The notes under the pieces were generated by a model that worked only from the letters and a program-made list of their open reading frames with translations, ran no database searches and had not been told where the DNA came from. From Catellatospora sichuanensis (GTDB taxonomy: Bacteria > Actinomycetota > Actinomycetes > Mycobacteriales > Micromonosporaceae), in contig NZ_ML660190.1 in the NCBI RefSeq assembly GCF_007483665.1, forward strand, positions 1-64,000: 64,000 bases of DNA, in the 5' to 3' direction. Both the position numbers and the translations under genes were made by a program. Shown here one piece after another: positions 34,594-43,706 of this stretch; position 1 is the stretch's first letter; every line of letters starts with the position of its first letter.

Positions 34594-36364
34594 CAGTGCT
34601 CCCGGGGGCGGCGTTGGGCAGGGCCAGGTCGATCAGGTCGAGGAACGAGCGGTTCAGCAGCGCCATGTCGGCGGGGCGCAGCGGGTGGTGGCCGTACAGC
34701 AGTGCCTGCCCGTACAGCGAGGACACCGTGACGGCGACCAGTTCCGGGCTCGGCAGCGCGCTCATCCGGCGTACCAGCGGGTTGCGGTGGTTGAGCACCA
34801 GCTGCGGGCGCACCCGCGCCTCGGCGTGGGCGAACGTGGACAGCACGCCCGCCCACAGGTCGTCGGCGACCTGCGCGGTCTCGCGCAGCCGCCGCTGGAA
34901 CGTGGCGTGCCGGTCGGTCAGGTACAGCGCCGGCATGCTCGGCGGGTCGAACGCGCGGACCACGACCTCGCAGCCCAGCGGGTCCATGGCCCGCTGAGCG
35001 GCGGCCACGAACGGCCGCAGGGCCAGGTCGGCCGCCGGGTCGAGAGTGTCGAAGCGGGTCGACAGATCGCTCGGGTCGAGCCGGTCCACCATGATCGTGT
35101 TGTCGAGCAGCGGCAGCCGCTCGATCAGCTCCGCGTCGAAGGTGTAGCCGCCGTTGACCACCGCCAGGCCCTGTGCCGCGGCGACGGCCGCGAGCTGCCG
35201 GAACTCGTCGTTGTTGGCGCTGTAGCGCACGGTGCCGTGGCGGCGCCGGAACTCCTCCAGCGGCATCCGGCCCATGTTGGTCTCCATCGGCCACCACTGG
35301 TCGACGACGCGCAGCATCTCCTCGTCGTGCATCGCCAGCGCCTTGACGCCCAGGTGGTGCACCGCGAGAAAGCGGTGCATGCGGTCGGCGTCGGAGTCGG
35401 CCAGGTTCACCAGCCAGCCGCGCAGCTGTGCACCGAGCTGCTCGCGCACCGACTCCAGCAGGCCGTCTTCGTACAGGGCTTCGCGGCTGGCGGTGGGACG
35501 CAGCTCGGACGCGTCGACGATGCACCGGGCGAAGAACGCCCACTCGGGCAGCAGGTCCTCGGCGCCCTCGGACAGCAGCATGCGCTTGAGGTAGACGCGG
35601 TGGCCCGACTTCGCGGCCGGGTTCGCGGGCGTGGGCAGCACCAGGGCGACGCCGGTCAGGCCCGCCTCGGGCACGTTCAGCTCGATCGTGTCGAACGGGG
35701 TGAAGCCGAACGTATGCTCGGCCGCCCTGCTCCGCTCGGCGCGCCCGGCCTGCCAGGGCAGCGTCTCGGCGGTGATCACGTCGCCGTCCACGCGCACCGG
35801 GTAGGGCAGCATCTCACCGAAGAGCGTGGCGAGGTCGCGCACCCGCTCGGCGTCGAGCCACGCGGTGGCGTCGCGGCGCGGGATCAGGGTGACGGTGGTG
35901 CCGACCTCCTGCCGGTCCGGTCCCGGCTTCGTCTCGTAGCGGCCGTCGGCGAAGCCGGTCCAGTACACCGTGGGGTAGCCCTCGTGGCGGGTCTGCACCC
36001 GGATCTCGTCGGCGACCAGGAAGCACGACAGCAGGCCGATGCCGAACTGGCCGAGGAACTCGTGGCGGGAGAAGCCCAGCTCGTCGCGCTTGCCGCTGCG
36101 GCCGATGGTGGCCAGCAGCTCGTGCACCTGCTGCTCGGTGAGGCCCAGACCGGTGTCGTGGATGCGCAGGGTGCCGTCGCCGGTGGTCTTCGGCGACTCC
36201 AGCCAGACCGAGGCGGGCGCGGTCGGGGCCAGCGCCCGGCGGGCGGTGATCGCGTCCACGGCGTTCTGCATCAGCTCGCGCACGTACACCCGCGGGCTGC
36301 TGTAGAGGTGGTGGCTGAGCAGGTCGACGATGCCGCGCAGGTCGACCTGGAAGGACTGGTTCAC
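34580..36364 (-). CDS. Hsp90-family (HtpG-like) ATPase
   Basis: 594 residues from GTG 36364, which lies 7 nt after TAGCCT and lacks a Shine-Dalgarno. The N-terminal GHKL ATPase site is complete: YVRELMQNAVDA (catalytic Glu and Mg-binding Asn), IHDTGLGL, and the lid region GRSGKRDE with GQFGIGLLS. The middle domain includes a catalytic-Arg-like region (PTASREALYED) as in HtpG. The C-terminal third is divergent. It is slightly shorter than E. coli HtpG (624). The overlap with the TPR gene suggests a dedicated chaperone pair distinct from housekeeping HtpG. Confidence 0.88.
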   Translation of the reverse strand: MNQSFQVDLRGIVDLLSHHLYSSPRVYVRELMQNAVDAITARRALAPTAPASVWLESPKTTGDGTLRIHDTGLGLTEQQVHELLATIGRSGKRDELGFSRHEFLGQFGIGLLSCFLVADEIRVQTRHEGYPTVYWTGFADGRYETKPGPDRQEVGTTVTLIPRRDATAWLDAERVRDLATLFGEMLPYPVRVDGDVITAETLPWQAGRAERSRAAEHTFGFTPFDTIELNVPEAGLTGVALVLPTPANPAAKSGHRVYLKRMLLSEGAEDLLPEWAFFARCIVDASELRPTASREALYEDGLLESVREQLGAQLRGWLVNLADSDADRMHRFLAVHHLGVKALAMHDEEMLRVVDQWWPMETNMGRMPLEEFRRRHGTVRYSANNDEFRQLAAVAAAQGLAVVNGGYTFDAELIERLPLLDNTIMVDRLDPSDLSTRFDTLDPAADLALRPFVAAAQRAMDPLGCEVVVRAFDPPSMPALYLTDRHATFQRRLRETAQVADDLWAGVLSTFAHAEARVRPQLVLNHRNPLVRRMSALPSPELVAVTVSSLYGQALLYGHHPLRPADMALLNRSFLDLIDLALPNAAPGSTDDDA

Positions 36365-36371
36365 CCGGCAG

Positions 36372-36377
36372 AGGCTA
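36372..36377 (-). promoter_or_regulatory. Leaderless-type -10 box of the Hsp90-like gene
   Basis: Read leftward, TAGCCT is followed by 7 nt and the GTG start at 36364. The 134-nt gap to the aminotransferase ATG must also hold a divergent promoter. Confidence 0.5.
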
Positions 36378-36498
36378 CCGGCGCGGGTCCACCTGCGGGA
36401 ACCGGCCGTCGGGGGTACCCCCCCGCGACCGAGTACACGAGCCACCGGTCGCGTATTGGTCCTGTCCGCCGCACCCACAGGCATGGATCATCGAGTCC

Positions 36499-37653
36499 AT
36501 GACCGTCTCCCCCGGCCCGGAGTCCGCCCGTCCGGCGAGGTTCCCCGCGGCGTCGATGTCGGACCTGGTGGACCGGCCCGTCCGGTACGACCTCGCCGAG
36601 AGCACCTGCCCCCCGCTGCGGCTCGGCGAGCTGCTCGACAACGACGCCGCCGCCCGGCTCGGCGCGCTCGAGATCGGCTACGGCACCAGCCAGGGCGACA
36701 CGGAGCTGCGCGCCCTCATCGCCGCGGGCGCGGGCGTGACGCCGGGCGAGGTGCTCGTCACCGCGGGCGGCAGCTCGGGCATGTTCCTGCTGGCGTTCAC
36801 GCTCTGCCGGCCGGAGGACCATGCGGTCGTCGTGACGCCGTGCTTCCCACCCGCGCGGGCCGCGCTCGACGCCATCGGCTGCCGGGTGACGCCGGTCGCG
36901 CTGAGCTTCGACGACGGGTACCGCCTCGACGTCGACGCGGTCGCCGCCGTGCTGACGCCCGAGACCCGGCTGGTGTCGCTGGCCTCGCCGCAGAACCCGT
37001 CCGGCGTCCGCTTCACCGAGCAGGAGCTGCGCGATCTGCTCGACCGGATCGAGGCGCTGGCCCCGCAGGCGGCCCTGCTGGTCGACGAGACCTACCGGCA
37101 GGCGAGCTACGGTGCGGCGGCGGTGCCCCGCTCCACCGCGAGCCTGTCGCCGCGGGTGGTGACCTGTTCCTCGGTGTCCAAGGCGCACGGTGCTCCCGGC
37201 ATCCGGGTCGGCTGGCTGACCGTCACCGATCCCGCGCTGTACGAGTCCCTGCGGGTGGCGAAGTTCAACACGCTGATCACCGGCTCCGGGGTGGACGAGC
37301 TGCTGGCCGCCGAGGTGCTGCGCCGCGAGGAGCAGATCCTCGGCGAGCGACGGCAGGCGCTGGCCACGGCGCTGGACACCCTGGACCGGTGGGCGGCCGA
37401 GCACCGGGACGTGGTGGAGTTCGTACGTCCCGACGGCGGCGCGCTGTGCTGCCTGCGGCTGCGCGCCGACCGCTTCGACGACCAGGCGGTGCACCGCTTC
37501 TACGGGTCCCTCGCGCAGCGGGAGACCCGGGTCGGGCTGGGCGGCTGGTTCGGCGAGCCGGACCGGGTGTTCCGCCTCGGCTTCGGCCACCTGCCGGCCG
37601 CGGACTTCCGGACCGCGCTGGACCGGGTGGCGGAGGCCCTGTCTGCCGCCTGA
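36499..37653 (+). CDS. PLP-dependent aminotransferase, class I/II
   Basis: 384 residues. The fold-type I aminotransferase pattern is complete: GYGTSQGDTELRALIA, GGSSGMFL, the PLP-contacting SPQNPSG (Asn) and VDETYR (Asp/Tyr), and the Schiff-base lysine in SSVSKAHGAPGIRVGW. The conserved Arg for substrate carboxylate is in FRLGFGHL. Substrate cannot be predicted. The gene is divergent from the Hsp90-like operon and monocistronic, ending at the hairpin 37647-37669. Confidence 0.88.
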   Translation: MTVSPGPESARPARFPAASMSDLVDRPVRYDLAESTCPPLRLGELLDNDAAARLGALEIGYGTSQGDTELRALIAAGAGVTPGEVLVTAGGSSGMFLLAFTLCRPEDHAVVVTPCFPPARAALDAIGCRVTPVALSFDDGYRLDVDAVAAVLTPETRLVSLASPQNPSGVRFTEQELRDLLDRIEALAPQAALLVDETYRQASYGAAAVPRSTASLSPRVVTCSSVSKAHGAPGIRVGWLTVTDPALYESLRVAKFNTLITGSGVDELLAAEVLRREEQILGERRQALATALDTLDRWAAEHRDVVEFVRPDGGALCCLRLRADRFDDQAVHRFYGSLAQRETRVGLGGWFGEPDRVFRLGFGHLPAADFRTALDRVAEALSAA

Positions 37654-37669
37654 CCGTCGCGGTCAGGCG
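37647..37669 (+). terminator. Terminator overlapping the aminotransferase stop
   Basis: CGCCTGACCG (37647-37656) pairs perfectly with CGGTCAGGCG (37660-37669) around a 3-nt loop. The stem includes the TGA stop codon. Confidence 0.65.
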
Positions 37670-37742
37670 ATCCGGACGCGTGCCGGGCGCGACGGCCGGG
37701 CGCTGTCCGGCCGGCCGGCACGTGCACCACGTCGGCGGCAGA

Positions 37743-38258
37743 TCAGCGTTTGGCGGTCCGCATGAGTCCCCGGATGTAAGCGGCCTGGCCCGCGTGCGCG
37801 ACGTCGTCGTTGGCGACGCTGACCAGCCGCACGCCCATGGAGACCGGCGGGTCCCAGCGCTCGTCGACGATCCGGTCGAGGTCCTTGGGCTTCAGCCCGA
37901 GCAGCAGGTCCCGGGTGCGGGCGGCGACCGCGTCGAAGTATTCGACCAGCACCTCCGGCCCGTCGGGGCGCACCGCCGCGACCTGCTTGGCGGTGTGCCC
38001 GTAGCCGGTGTCGCCGGGATTGGCGCGCAGCCCGAACCGCTGCGCCCACGGGCCGCCGGCCCAGAGCTGATCCTCGCCGAGCAGGTCCGCGACATGGTCG
38101 TCCTGGATGCGGGTGAGGTGCCAGACGAGCCAGCCGATGGTGTTCGCGCCCGGCGCCGGAGCCCAGTGCAGTTGCTCGGCGGTCAGGCCGTCGACCGCCT
38201 CGTGGACCATCTCGGGAATCCGGTCGAACAGTTCGACGAGCAGGCCGTCCACATTCAC
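37743..38258 (-). CDS. DinB-family/DUF664-like protein
   Basis: 171 residues with the four-helix DinB layout: GWLVWHLTRIQDDHV carries the first metal-binding His and DDVAHAGQAAYIRGLM the other. This pattern matches DinB/MST-type proteins such as mycothiol-dependent transferases and DUF664 members, common in actinobacteria. The substrate is unknown; with mycothiol genes in the same genome, a thiol transferase is plausible. It stands alone between a convergent aminotransferase and the pntB terminator. Confidence 0.82.
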   Translation of the reverse strand: MNVDGLLVELFDRIPEMVHEAVDGLTAEQLHWAPAPGANTIGWLVWHLTRIQDDHVADLLGEDQLWAGGPWAQRFGLRANPGDTGYGHTAKQVAAVRPDGPEVLVEYFDAVAARTRDLLLGLKPKDLDRIVDERWDPPVSMGVRLVSVANDDVAHAGQAAYIRGLMRTAKR

Positions 38259-38329
38259 CCGAGTCAGCCCTTCCTGACGCCCGCGGCCGCCGACCGGACA
38301 CCCGCTGCGCGGACTGTCTGCGAAGTCCG

Positions 38330-38367
38330 GTCCGCCACCTTCGCACAGTATCGCGAAGGTGGCGGAC
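38330..38367 (-). terminator. Terminator of the pntAB operon
   Basis: Perfect 15-bp arms (38330-38344 and 38353-38367) with an 8-nt loop lie just past the pntB stop. GTCTGCG and CGCAGAC add a partial outer stem. Confidence 0.7.
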
Positions 38368-38388
38368 GCAGACCGTGAAGCGGGAAGG

Positions 38389-39846
38389 TCAGGCCGCCAC
38401 CGGCACCCGGCGGGCGTCGCCGGCCTCGCGCTGCGCGCCGACCACGGGGCCGAGCGCGCCGACGATGTCCTCGACCCGCGCCTTGGCGTCGCCGAACAGC
38501 ATCCGGGTGTTGTCCCGGTAGAACAGCGGGTTCTGCACCCCGGCGTAGCCCGCGGCCATGGACCGCTTGAAGACGATCACATGCTCGGCCTCCCACACGT
38601 GCAGCACGGGCATGCCCGCGATCGGGCTGCCCGGATCGGCGGCGGCCGGGTTGACGGTGTCGTTGGCCCCGATGACCAGCACCACGGAGGTGCCCGCGAA
38701 GTCGTCGTTGATCTCGTCCATCTCCAGCACGATGTCGTAGGGCACGTCCGCCTCGGCCAGCAGCACGTTCATGTGCCCCGGCAGCCGCCCGGCCACCGGG
38801 TGGATGCCGAACCTGACCTGCACGCCCCGGGCGCGCAGCCGGCGGGTCAGCTCGGCCACCGGGGCCTGCGCCTGCGCCACGGCCATACCGTAGCCCGGCG
38901 TGATGATCACCGAGGTGGCGTCGCGCAGCAGGGCCGCGACGTCCGCGGCCGAAGTCTCCCGGTGCTCGCCGAGGTCGACGTCCGCCCCGGCGACCTGCTC
39001 GGTGCCGAAGCCGCCCGCGATGACGGACACGAAGGACCGGTTCATCGCCTGGCACATGATGTACGACAGGTACGCGCCCGACGAGCCGACGAGCGCTCCG
39101 GTCACGATCAGCAGGTCGTTGTCCAGCAGGAAGCCCGACGCCGCGGCCGCCCAGCCGGAGTAGCTGTTCAGCATCGACACCACGACCGGCATGTCGCCGC
39201 CGCCGATGGAGGCGACCAGGTGCCAGCCGAGCGCGAGCGCGACGACGGTGACCGCGACCAGCAGCCCCAGCTGGGGCGTGATGACGAACCACACGGTCAG
39301 CACCACGAACGCGACCAGCGCGCCGAGGTTCAGCACGTGCCGTCCGGGCAGCATGAGCGGCCGGGACGCGATGCGCGCCGACAGCTTCAGGTACGCCACG
39401 ATCGAGCCGGTGAAGGTGACCGCGCCGATGAAGACGCCGACGAACACCTCAGCGTGGTGGATGTGCAGCAGGGAACCGGTGAGCGCGGCCGGTGCCGCGT
39501 GCTCGACCTCGAGGAAGCCGTTCCAGCCGACGAGCACGGCGGCCAGCCCGACGAGGCTGTGCAGGATCGCGATGAGCTCGGGCATGCCGGTCATCTGCAC
39601 GACCCGGGCCCGCCACAGCCCGATCCCGCCGCCGATCAGCATGGCGAGCACCAGCAGTGCGGCACCCGCCGCGCTGATGCTGCGGGTGGCGAGGGCGATG
39701 GTGGCGGCCAGCGCGACGGTCATGCCGCAGATGCCGTACACGACGCCCGCGCGAGCGGTCTCGTGCTTGGACAGCCCGGCGAGGCTCAGGACGAACAGCA
39801 GGGCGGCGACGATGTACGCGGCCTGCACGGCGGTGATGGCGGTCAT
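38389..39846 (-). CDS. pntB: NAD(P) transhydrogenase beta subunit
   Basis: 485 residues with about eight or nine membrane spans in the first 270 residues and a C-terminal NADP-binding domain carrying [33 protein letters not shown] and [12 protein letters not shown]. These are hallmark PntB segments. With PntA it forms the proton-translocating transhydrogenase that reduces NADP+ from NADH using the proton gradient. Its ATG is only 3 nt after the pntA stop, so the genes are coupled. Confidence 0.97.
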   Translation of the reverse strand: MTAITAVQAAYIVAALLFVLSLAGLSKHETARAGVVYGICGMTVALAATIALATRSISAAGAALLVLAMLIGGGIGLWRARVVQMTGMPELIAILHSLVGLAAVLVGWNGFLEVEHAAPAALTGSLLHIHHAEVFVGVFIGAVTFTGSIVAYLKLSARIASRPLMLPGRHVLNLGALVAFVVLTVWFVITPQLGLLVAVTVVALALGWHLVASIGGGDMPVVVSMLNSYSGWAAAASGFLLDNDLLIVTGALVGSSGAYLSYIMCQAMNRSFVSVIAGGFGTEQVAGADVDLGEHRETSAADVAALLRDATSVIITPGYGMAVAQAQAPVAELTRRLRARGVQVRFGIHPVAGRLPGHMNVLLAEADVPYDIVLEMDEINDDFAGTSVVLVIGANDTVNPAAADPGSPIAGMPVLHVWEAEHVIVFKRSMAAGYAGVQNPLFYRDNTRMLFGDAKARVEDIVGALGPVVGAQREAGDARRVPVAA

Positions 39847-39849
39847 GGA

Positions 39850-41448
39850 TCAGCCCTTCGAGAACATGCCGAGCATGCGCCGGGTGACGGCGAATCCGCC
39901 GATGATGTTGACAGTGGCCAGCAGGATCGCGGCCGAGGCGAGCACGGTGACGGCGAGGCCGCCGCCCTGCCCGATCTGCAGCAGCGCACCCACCACGATG
40001 ATCCCGGAGATCGCGTTGGTGACCGACATCAGCGGCGTGTGCAGCGCGTGGTGCACCTTGCCGACGACGTAGTAGCCGATGACGACGGCCAGCGCGAACA
40101 CGGTGAAGTTGCCGACGAACTCCTTCGGCGCGAACGCGGTCAGCCCGAACAGCACCGCCGCGCCCAGTCCCACGTAGGTGAAGGCGCGCCGCGACGACAC
40201 CGGCCCCTTCACCGGAACCGGCGCGGGCGCGGGCGCGGCGGCCGCCGGGGCGGCCGACACCTGCACCGGAGGCGGGGGCCAGGTCTTCTCGCCGTCGCGG
40301 GCCACCGTCATGGAACGCTGTACGACGTCGTCGAAGTCGAGCACCAGCCGGCCGTCCCGGCCCGGGGTGAGCAGCTTCATCAGATTGAGCAGGTTGGTGG
40401 CGTACAGCTGCGAGGCCTGGGCCGGCAGCCGGGCGGGCAGGTCGGTGTACCCGATGATCGACACACCGTTGCCGGTGACGACCAGCTCGCCGGGGACCGT
40501 GCCCTCGACGTTGCCGCCCTGCGCCGCGCCCATGTCGACGATGACGCTGCCGGGACGCATGCTCGCCACGTGCTCGGCGGTCAGCAGCCGCGGCGCCGGG
40601 CGGCCCGGGATCAGCGCCGTCGTGATGATGATGTCGACCTCGGCCGCCTGCTCGGCGTAGAGCTCCGCGGCGCGGCGGTCGTAGTCGGCCGACGTCTGCC
40701 GGGCGTACCCGTCACCGCCGCCCGCCTGCTCGACCGCCACGGCGAGGAACTCGCCGCCCATCGAGCGCACCTGCTCGCCGACCTCCGGCCGTGGGTCGGT
40801 GGCGCGTACGATCGCGCCGAGGCTCTTCGCGGCGCCGATCGCGGCCAGTCCGGCCACGCCGGCTCCGGCGACGAGCACCTTGGCCGGCTGGACCTTGCCC
40901 GCCGCCGTGACCTGCCCGGCGAAGAAGCGGCCGAAGGTGTGCGCCGCCTCGACGACCGCGCGGTAGCCGGCGATGTTCGCCATCGAGCTGAGCACGTCCA
41001 TCGACTGCGCGCGGGAGATGCGCGGCACCGCGTCCATCGCCAGCACGCTCACCGAGCGTTCTGCCAGCGCGTCGACCAGCTCCGGGTGCACGGCCGGTCC
41101 GATCAGGCTGATCAGGGTGGTGCCCGCGCGCAGCCCGTCGACCTCGGCCGGCGACGGCGGATTGACCTTGACGATGACGTCGGCCCGCCAGCACTCGTCG
41201 CGGCTGCAGATCTTCGCGCCCGCCGCCTCGTAGACATCGTCGGCGAAGCTCGACCGCAGGCCCGCCCCGGACTCGACCTCGACCTCGTAGCCGAGTTCCA
41301 CCAGTTGCCGCACCACCGTCGGCGTCACCGCCACCCGGGTCTCCGCCGCAGCCGACTCCGCCGCGACACCCAGCCGCTGCGCCGTGGCCGGACCTTCTCT
41401 GGTACCCGTGAGCCCGTCCGGCTCCACCAGGTCATGCTGCTGTCCCAC
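39850..41448 (-). CDS. pntA: NAD(P) transhydrogenase alpha subunit (fused form)
   Basis: 532 residues if started at GTG 41448, chosen because GGAG stands 5 nt upstream; a TTG at 41478 and other GTGs are possible. The N-terminal domain has [19 protein letters not shown] and the NAD-binding [20 protein letters not shown], followed by [17 protein letters not shown] Pro/Ala linker (about 415-435) leads to three or four membrane spans ending MLGMFSKG, so PntAA and PntAB are one polypeptide. It is co-transcribed with pntB and divergent from the EamA gene, with 221 nt between. Confidence 0.95.
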   Translation of the reverse strand: MGQQHDLVEPDGLTGTREGPATAQRLGVAAESAAAETRVAVTPTVVRQLVELGYEVEVESGAGLRSSFADDVYEAAGAKICSRDECWRADVIVKVNPPSPAEVDGLRAGTTLISLIGPAVHPELVDALAERSVSVLAMDAVPRISRAQSMDVLSSMANIAGYRAVVEAAHTFGRFFAGQVTAAGKVQPAKVLVAGAGVAGLAAIGAAKSLGAIVRATDPRPEVGEQVRSMGGEFLAVAVEQAGGGDGYARQTSADYDRRAAELYAEQAAEVDIIITTALIPGRPAPRLLTAEHVASMRPGSVIVDMGAAQGGNVEGTVPGELVVTGNGVSIIGYTDLPARLPAQASQLYATNLLNLMKLLTPGRDGRLVLDFDDVVQRSMTVARDGEKTWPPPPVQVSAAPAAAAPAPAPVPVKGPVSSRRAFTYVGLGAAVLFGLTAFAPKEFVGNFTVFALAVVIGYYVVGKVHHALHTPLMSVTNAISGIIVVGALLQIGQGGGLAVTVLASAAILLATVNIIGGFAVTRRMLGMFSKG

Positions 41449-41628
41449 CACGACTCCTGTCGACACTGACTTGATCAATCGAGATGACAGTCATGGTGTG
41501 GCCACGACACAGCGACAGTCAATGAACGCGCCGAGTAATCGAAGCCACACTTGCGCGGGCACCCTGCGCAGGGAGCATCGATACCCGCCCCGAGTTACCA
41601 AATCCACAGCCACGCGGTCACGTTGACC

Positions 41629-41646
41629 GTTCGGCGTACGCCGAAC
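41629..41646. promoter_or_regulatory. Perfect 18-bp palindrome in the EamA promoter
   Basis: GTTCGGCGTACGCCGAAC is fully palindromic and ends 23 nt before ATG 41670, over the expected -35 region of the EamA gene. It looks like a dimeric repressor or activator site. The cognate regulator is not in the window. Confidence 0.6.
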
Positions 41647-41657
41647 CGTCCCGGCCA

Positions 41658-41663
41658 TACGGT
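41658..41663 (+). promoter_or_regulatory. Leaderless-type -10 box of the EamA gene
   Basis: TACGGT is followed by 6 nt and ATG 41670. No Shine-Dalgarno is seen. Confidence 0.5.
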
Positions 41664-41669
41664 CGAGCC

Positions 41670-42584
41670 ATGACGATCAAGACTGCGCCACGTTCGGACA
41701 ACCGGCTGCTGCCGCTCGCCGCGGCACTGGTGACAGTGGTGCTGTGGGCCTCGGCGTTCGTGGCGATCCGCTACGTCGGACGTGAGCTGTCCGCCGGCGC
41801 GCTGTCCCTGGGCCGGTTGGTCGTGGCCGCCGTGGTGCTCGGCCTGATGATGCTGCTCGACGACCGCCGCGCCGCCACGCCGACGCCCTGGCCGAGCCGC
41901 CGCCACTGGCCGCGACTGCTGACCGTCGGCATCGTCTGGTTCGGCCTCTACAACATCGCGCTCAACCAGGCCGAGCGGCTGGTCGACGCGGGCACCGCCG
42001 CGATGCTGGTCAACGTCGGGCCGCTGCTGATCGCGATCCTGGCCGGGCTGCTGCTCGGCGAGGGCTTCCCCCGGTCGCTGATCACCGGCAGCATCGTCGC
42101 GTTCGCCGGTGTCGTCCTGATCGGCACCGCCACGTCGACCACCGCGGGCGTCGACCTGTGGGGCGTGGTGCTGTGCCTGGTCGCCGCGGTGTCGTACGCG
42201 GTGGGCGTGGTCGCGCAGAAGCCGCTGCTCGCCGATCTGTCGGGGCTGCGGGTCACCTGGCTGGCGTGCGTGATCGGGGCGGTGTGCTGCCTGCCGTACG
42301 CGCCCGTGCTGGTACGCGAGCTGTCCGCGGCGCAGCCGTCGTCGATCGCCTGGCTGGTGTACCTCGGCGTGTTCCCGACCGCCCTCGGCTTCACGACCTG
42401 GGCGTACGCCCTGGCCCGCACCACCGCCGGCAAACTCGGCGCGACGACGTACCTGGTTCCGGCGGTCGCGATCGTGCTGGCTTGGGCGCTGCTGGGCGAG
42501 GTGCCGCCGGTGGTGGCGCTCGTCGGCGGCGCCCTGTGCCTGGTCGGTGTAGCCGTCTCCCGCCGCACCAGCCGAGCGCGGTGA
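41670..42584 (+). CDS. EamA-family (DMT) transporter
   Basis: 304 residues with ten predicted membrane spans in two EamA repeats. Typical features are VVLWASAFVAIRYV at the start of repeat one, LNQAERLVDAGTAAMLVNVGP in the middle and TTWAYALARTTAGKLGATTY near the end of repeat two. These proteins usually export metabolites or amino acids. The substrate is unknown. The promoter carries an 18-bp palindrome, which suggests regulated expression. Confidence 0.9.
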   Translation: MTIKTAPRSDNRLLPLAAALVTVVLWASAFVAIRYVGRELSAGALSLGRLVVAAVVLGLMMLLDDRRAATPTPWPSRRHWPRLLTVGIVWFGLYNIALNQAERLVDAGTAAMLVNVGPLLIAILAGLLLGEGFPRSLITGSIVAFAGVVLIGTATSTTAGVDLWGVVLCLVAAVSYAVGVVAQKPLLADLSGLRVTWLACVIGAVCCLPYAPVLVRELSAAQPSSIAWLVYLGVFPTALGFTTWAYALARTTAGKLGATTYLVPAVAIVLAWALLGEVPPVVALVGGALCLVGVAVSRRTSRAR

Positions 42585-42607
42585 CCCGGACCCGACCCGC
42601 TTGCATC

Positions 42608-42666
42608 GACGCTGGCCTATCTCATCGAATCCGGCCGACGCATTTTCGATGAGATAGGCCAGCGTC
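42608..42666. repeat. Perfect 22-bp inverted repeat between convergent genes
   Basis: Arms 42608-42629 and 42645-42666 are perfectly complementary with a 15-nt loop. The position between convergent ends suits a bidirectional terminator, though the arms are unusually long and relatively AT-rich (CTATCTCATCGAA), so a REP-like origin is also possible. Confidence 0.75.
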
Positions 42667-42695
42667 TATCATGAGGCGGTGCGTGGGCGGCCGGG

Positions 42696-43697
42696 TCAGA
42701 GTGACTTGAGCGCGGGGATGACCTGCTCGCCGTATGCGCGCATGGTCTCCTCCTTGGCGTCGTGCTGCAGGTAGACCGCGAACTGGTCCACGCCCAGCTC
42801 CTTGAGCCGGGTGAGCTTCTCGACGTGCGCCTGCACCGGGCCGAGCACGCAGAACCGGTCCACGATCTCGTCGGGCACGAAGTCGGCGTGGCTGTTGCCG
42901 GCCCGCCCGTGCTCGGCGTAGTCGTAGCCCTTGCGGCCCTTGATGTAGTCGGTGAGCGCCTGCGGCACCGCGCCCGTGTCGCCGTAGCGGGCCACGATGT
43001 CGGCGATGTGGTTGCCGACCATGCCGCCGAACCAGCGCGTCTGCGCCCGCTGGTAGGGCAGGTCGTCGCCGACGTAGGCCGGGGCGGCCACGCAGAACTT
43101 CACCGCCATCGGGTCACGCCCGGCCCGCTCCGCCGCGTCCCGCACCGCTTTGATCATCCAGGCGGCGATGTCGAGGTCGGCCAGCTGCAGGATGAAGCCG
43201 TCGGCGACCTCGCCGGTCAGCTTCAGCGCCTTCGGCCCGTACGCCGCGACCCACACCTCCAGCTGCGAATCCGCGACCCACGGAAAGCGCAGCGACGACC
43301 CCCGGTGCTCGATCTCGCGGCCGTTGCCGAGCTCGCGGATCACGTGCACCGACTCGCGCAGCTCGGCCAGGTTCATCGGGGGCAGGCCGAGGGTGCGCCG
43401 GGCCGAGTCACCGCGGCCGATGCCGCAGACGGTGCGGTTGCCGTACATCTCGTTGAGGGTGGCGAAGGTGCTCGCGGTGACGGTGACGTCGCGGGTGCCG
43501 GGGTTGGTCACCATCGGCCCGACGACGACCTTCTCGGTGGCGGCCAGGATCGCGCTGTAGACGACGTACGGCTCCTGCCAGAGCAGGTGCGAGTCGAACG
43601 ACCACACGTGGCTGAACCCGGCCGCCTCGGCCTGCCGGGCGAGCTCGACGACCCGCCTGGCCGGCGGATCGAGCTGGAACACGACTCCGATGTCCAT
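42696..43697 (-). CDS. LLM-class F420-dependent oxidoreductase in the pyrimidine operon
   Basis: 333 residues with the luciferase-like TIM-barrel: MDIGVVFQLDPPARRVVELA, HVWSFDSHLLW, GPMVTNPGTRDVTVTAS and GIGRGDSARRTLG. It fits the F420-dependent group that is often found beside hydantoinase/dihydropyrimidinase genes. It is the last gene of the operon, 9 nt after dihydropyrimidinase. It may catalyse a redox step in pyrimidine or hydantoin breakdown, possibly standing in for dihydropyrimidine dehydrogenase, which is absent here. That is inference. Confidence 0.85.
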   Translation of the reverse strand: MDIGVVFQLDPPARRVVELARQAEAAGFSHVWSFDSHLLWQEPYVVYSAILAATEKVVVGPMVTNPGTRDVTVTASTFATLNEMYGNRTVCGIGRGDSARRTLGLPPMNLAELRESVHVIRELGNGREIEHRGSSLRFPWVADSQLEVWVAAYGPKALKLTGEVADGFILQLADLDIAAWMIKAVRDAAERAGRDPMAVKFCVAAPAYVGDDLPYQRAQTRWFGGMVGNHIADIVARYGDTGAVPQALTDYIKGRKGYDYAEHGRAGNSHADFVPDEIVDRFCVLGPVQAHVEKLTRLKELGVDQFAVYLQHDAKEETMRAYGEQVIPALKSL

Positions 43698-43706
43698 GGT
43701 GTCCTC

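Noticed and set aside
31747-34731. A 994-codon open frame on the plus strand opposite the TPR gene
   Set aside because: Low-complexity Arg/Gly/Val product with no motif; the minus-strand TPR and Hsp90-like frames are convincing.
38359-41469. A 1036-codon plus-strand frame over pntAB
   Set aside because: It is antisense to unmistakable PntA and PntB sequences and gives a His/Arg/Asp-rich product typical of shadow frames.
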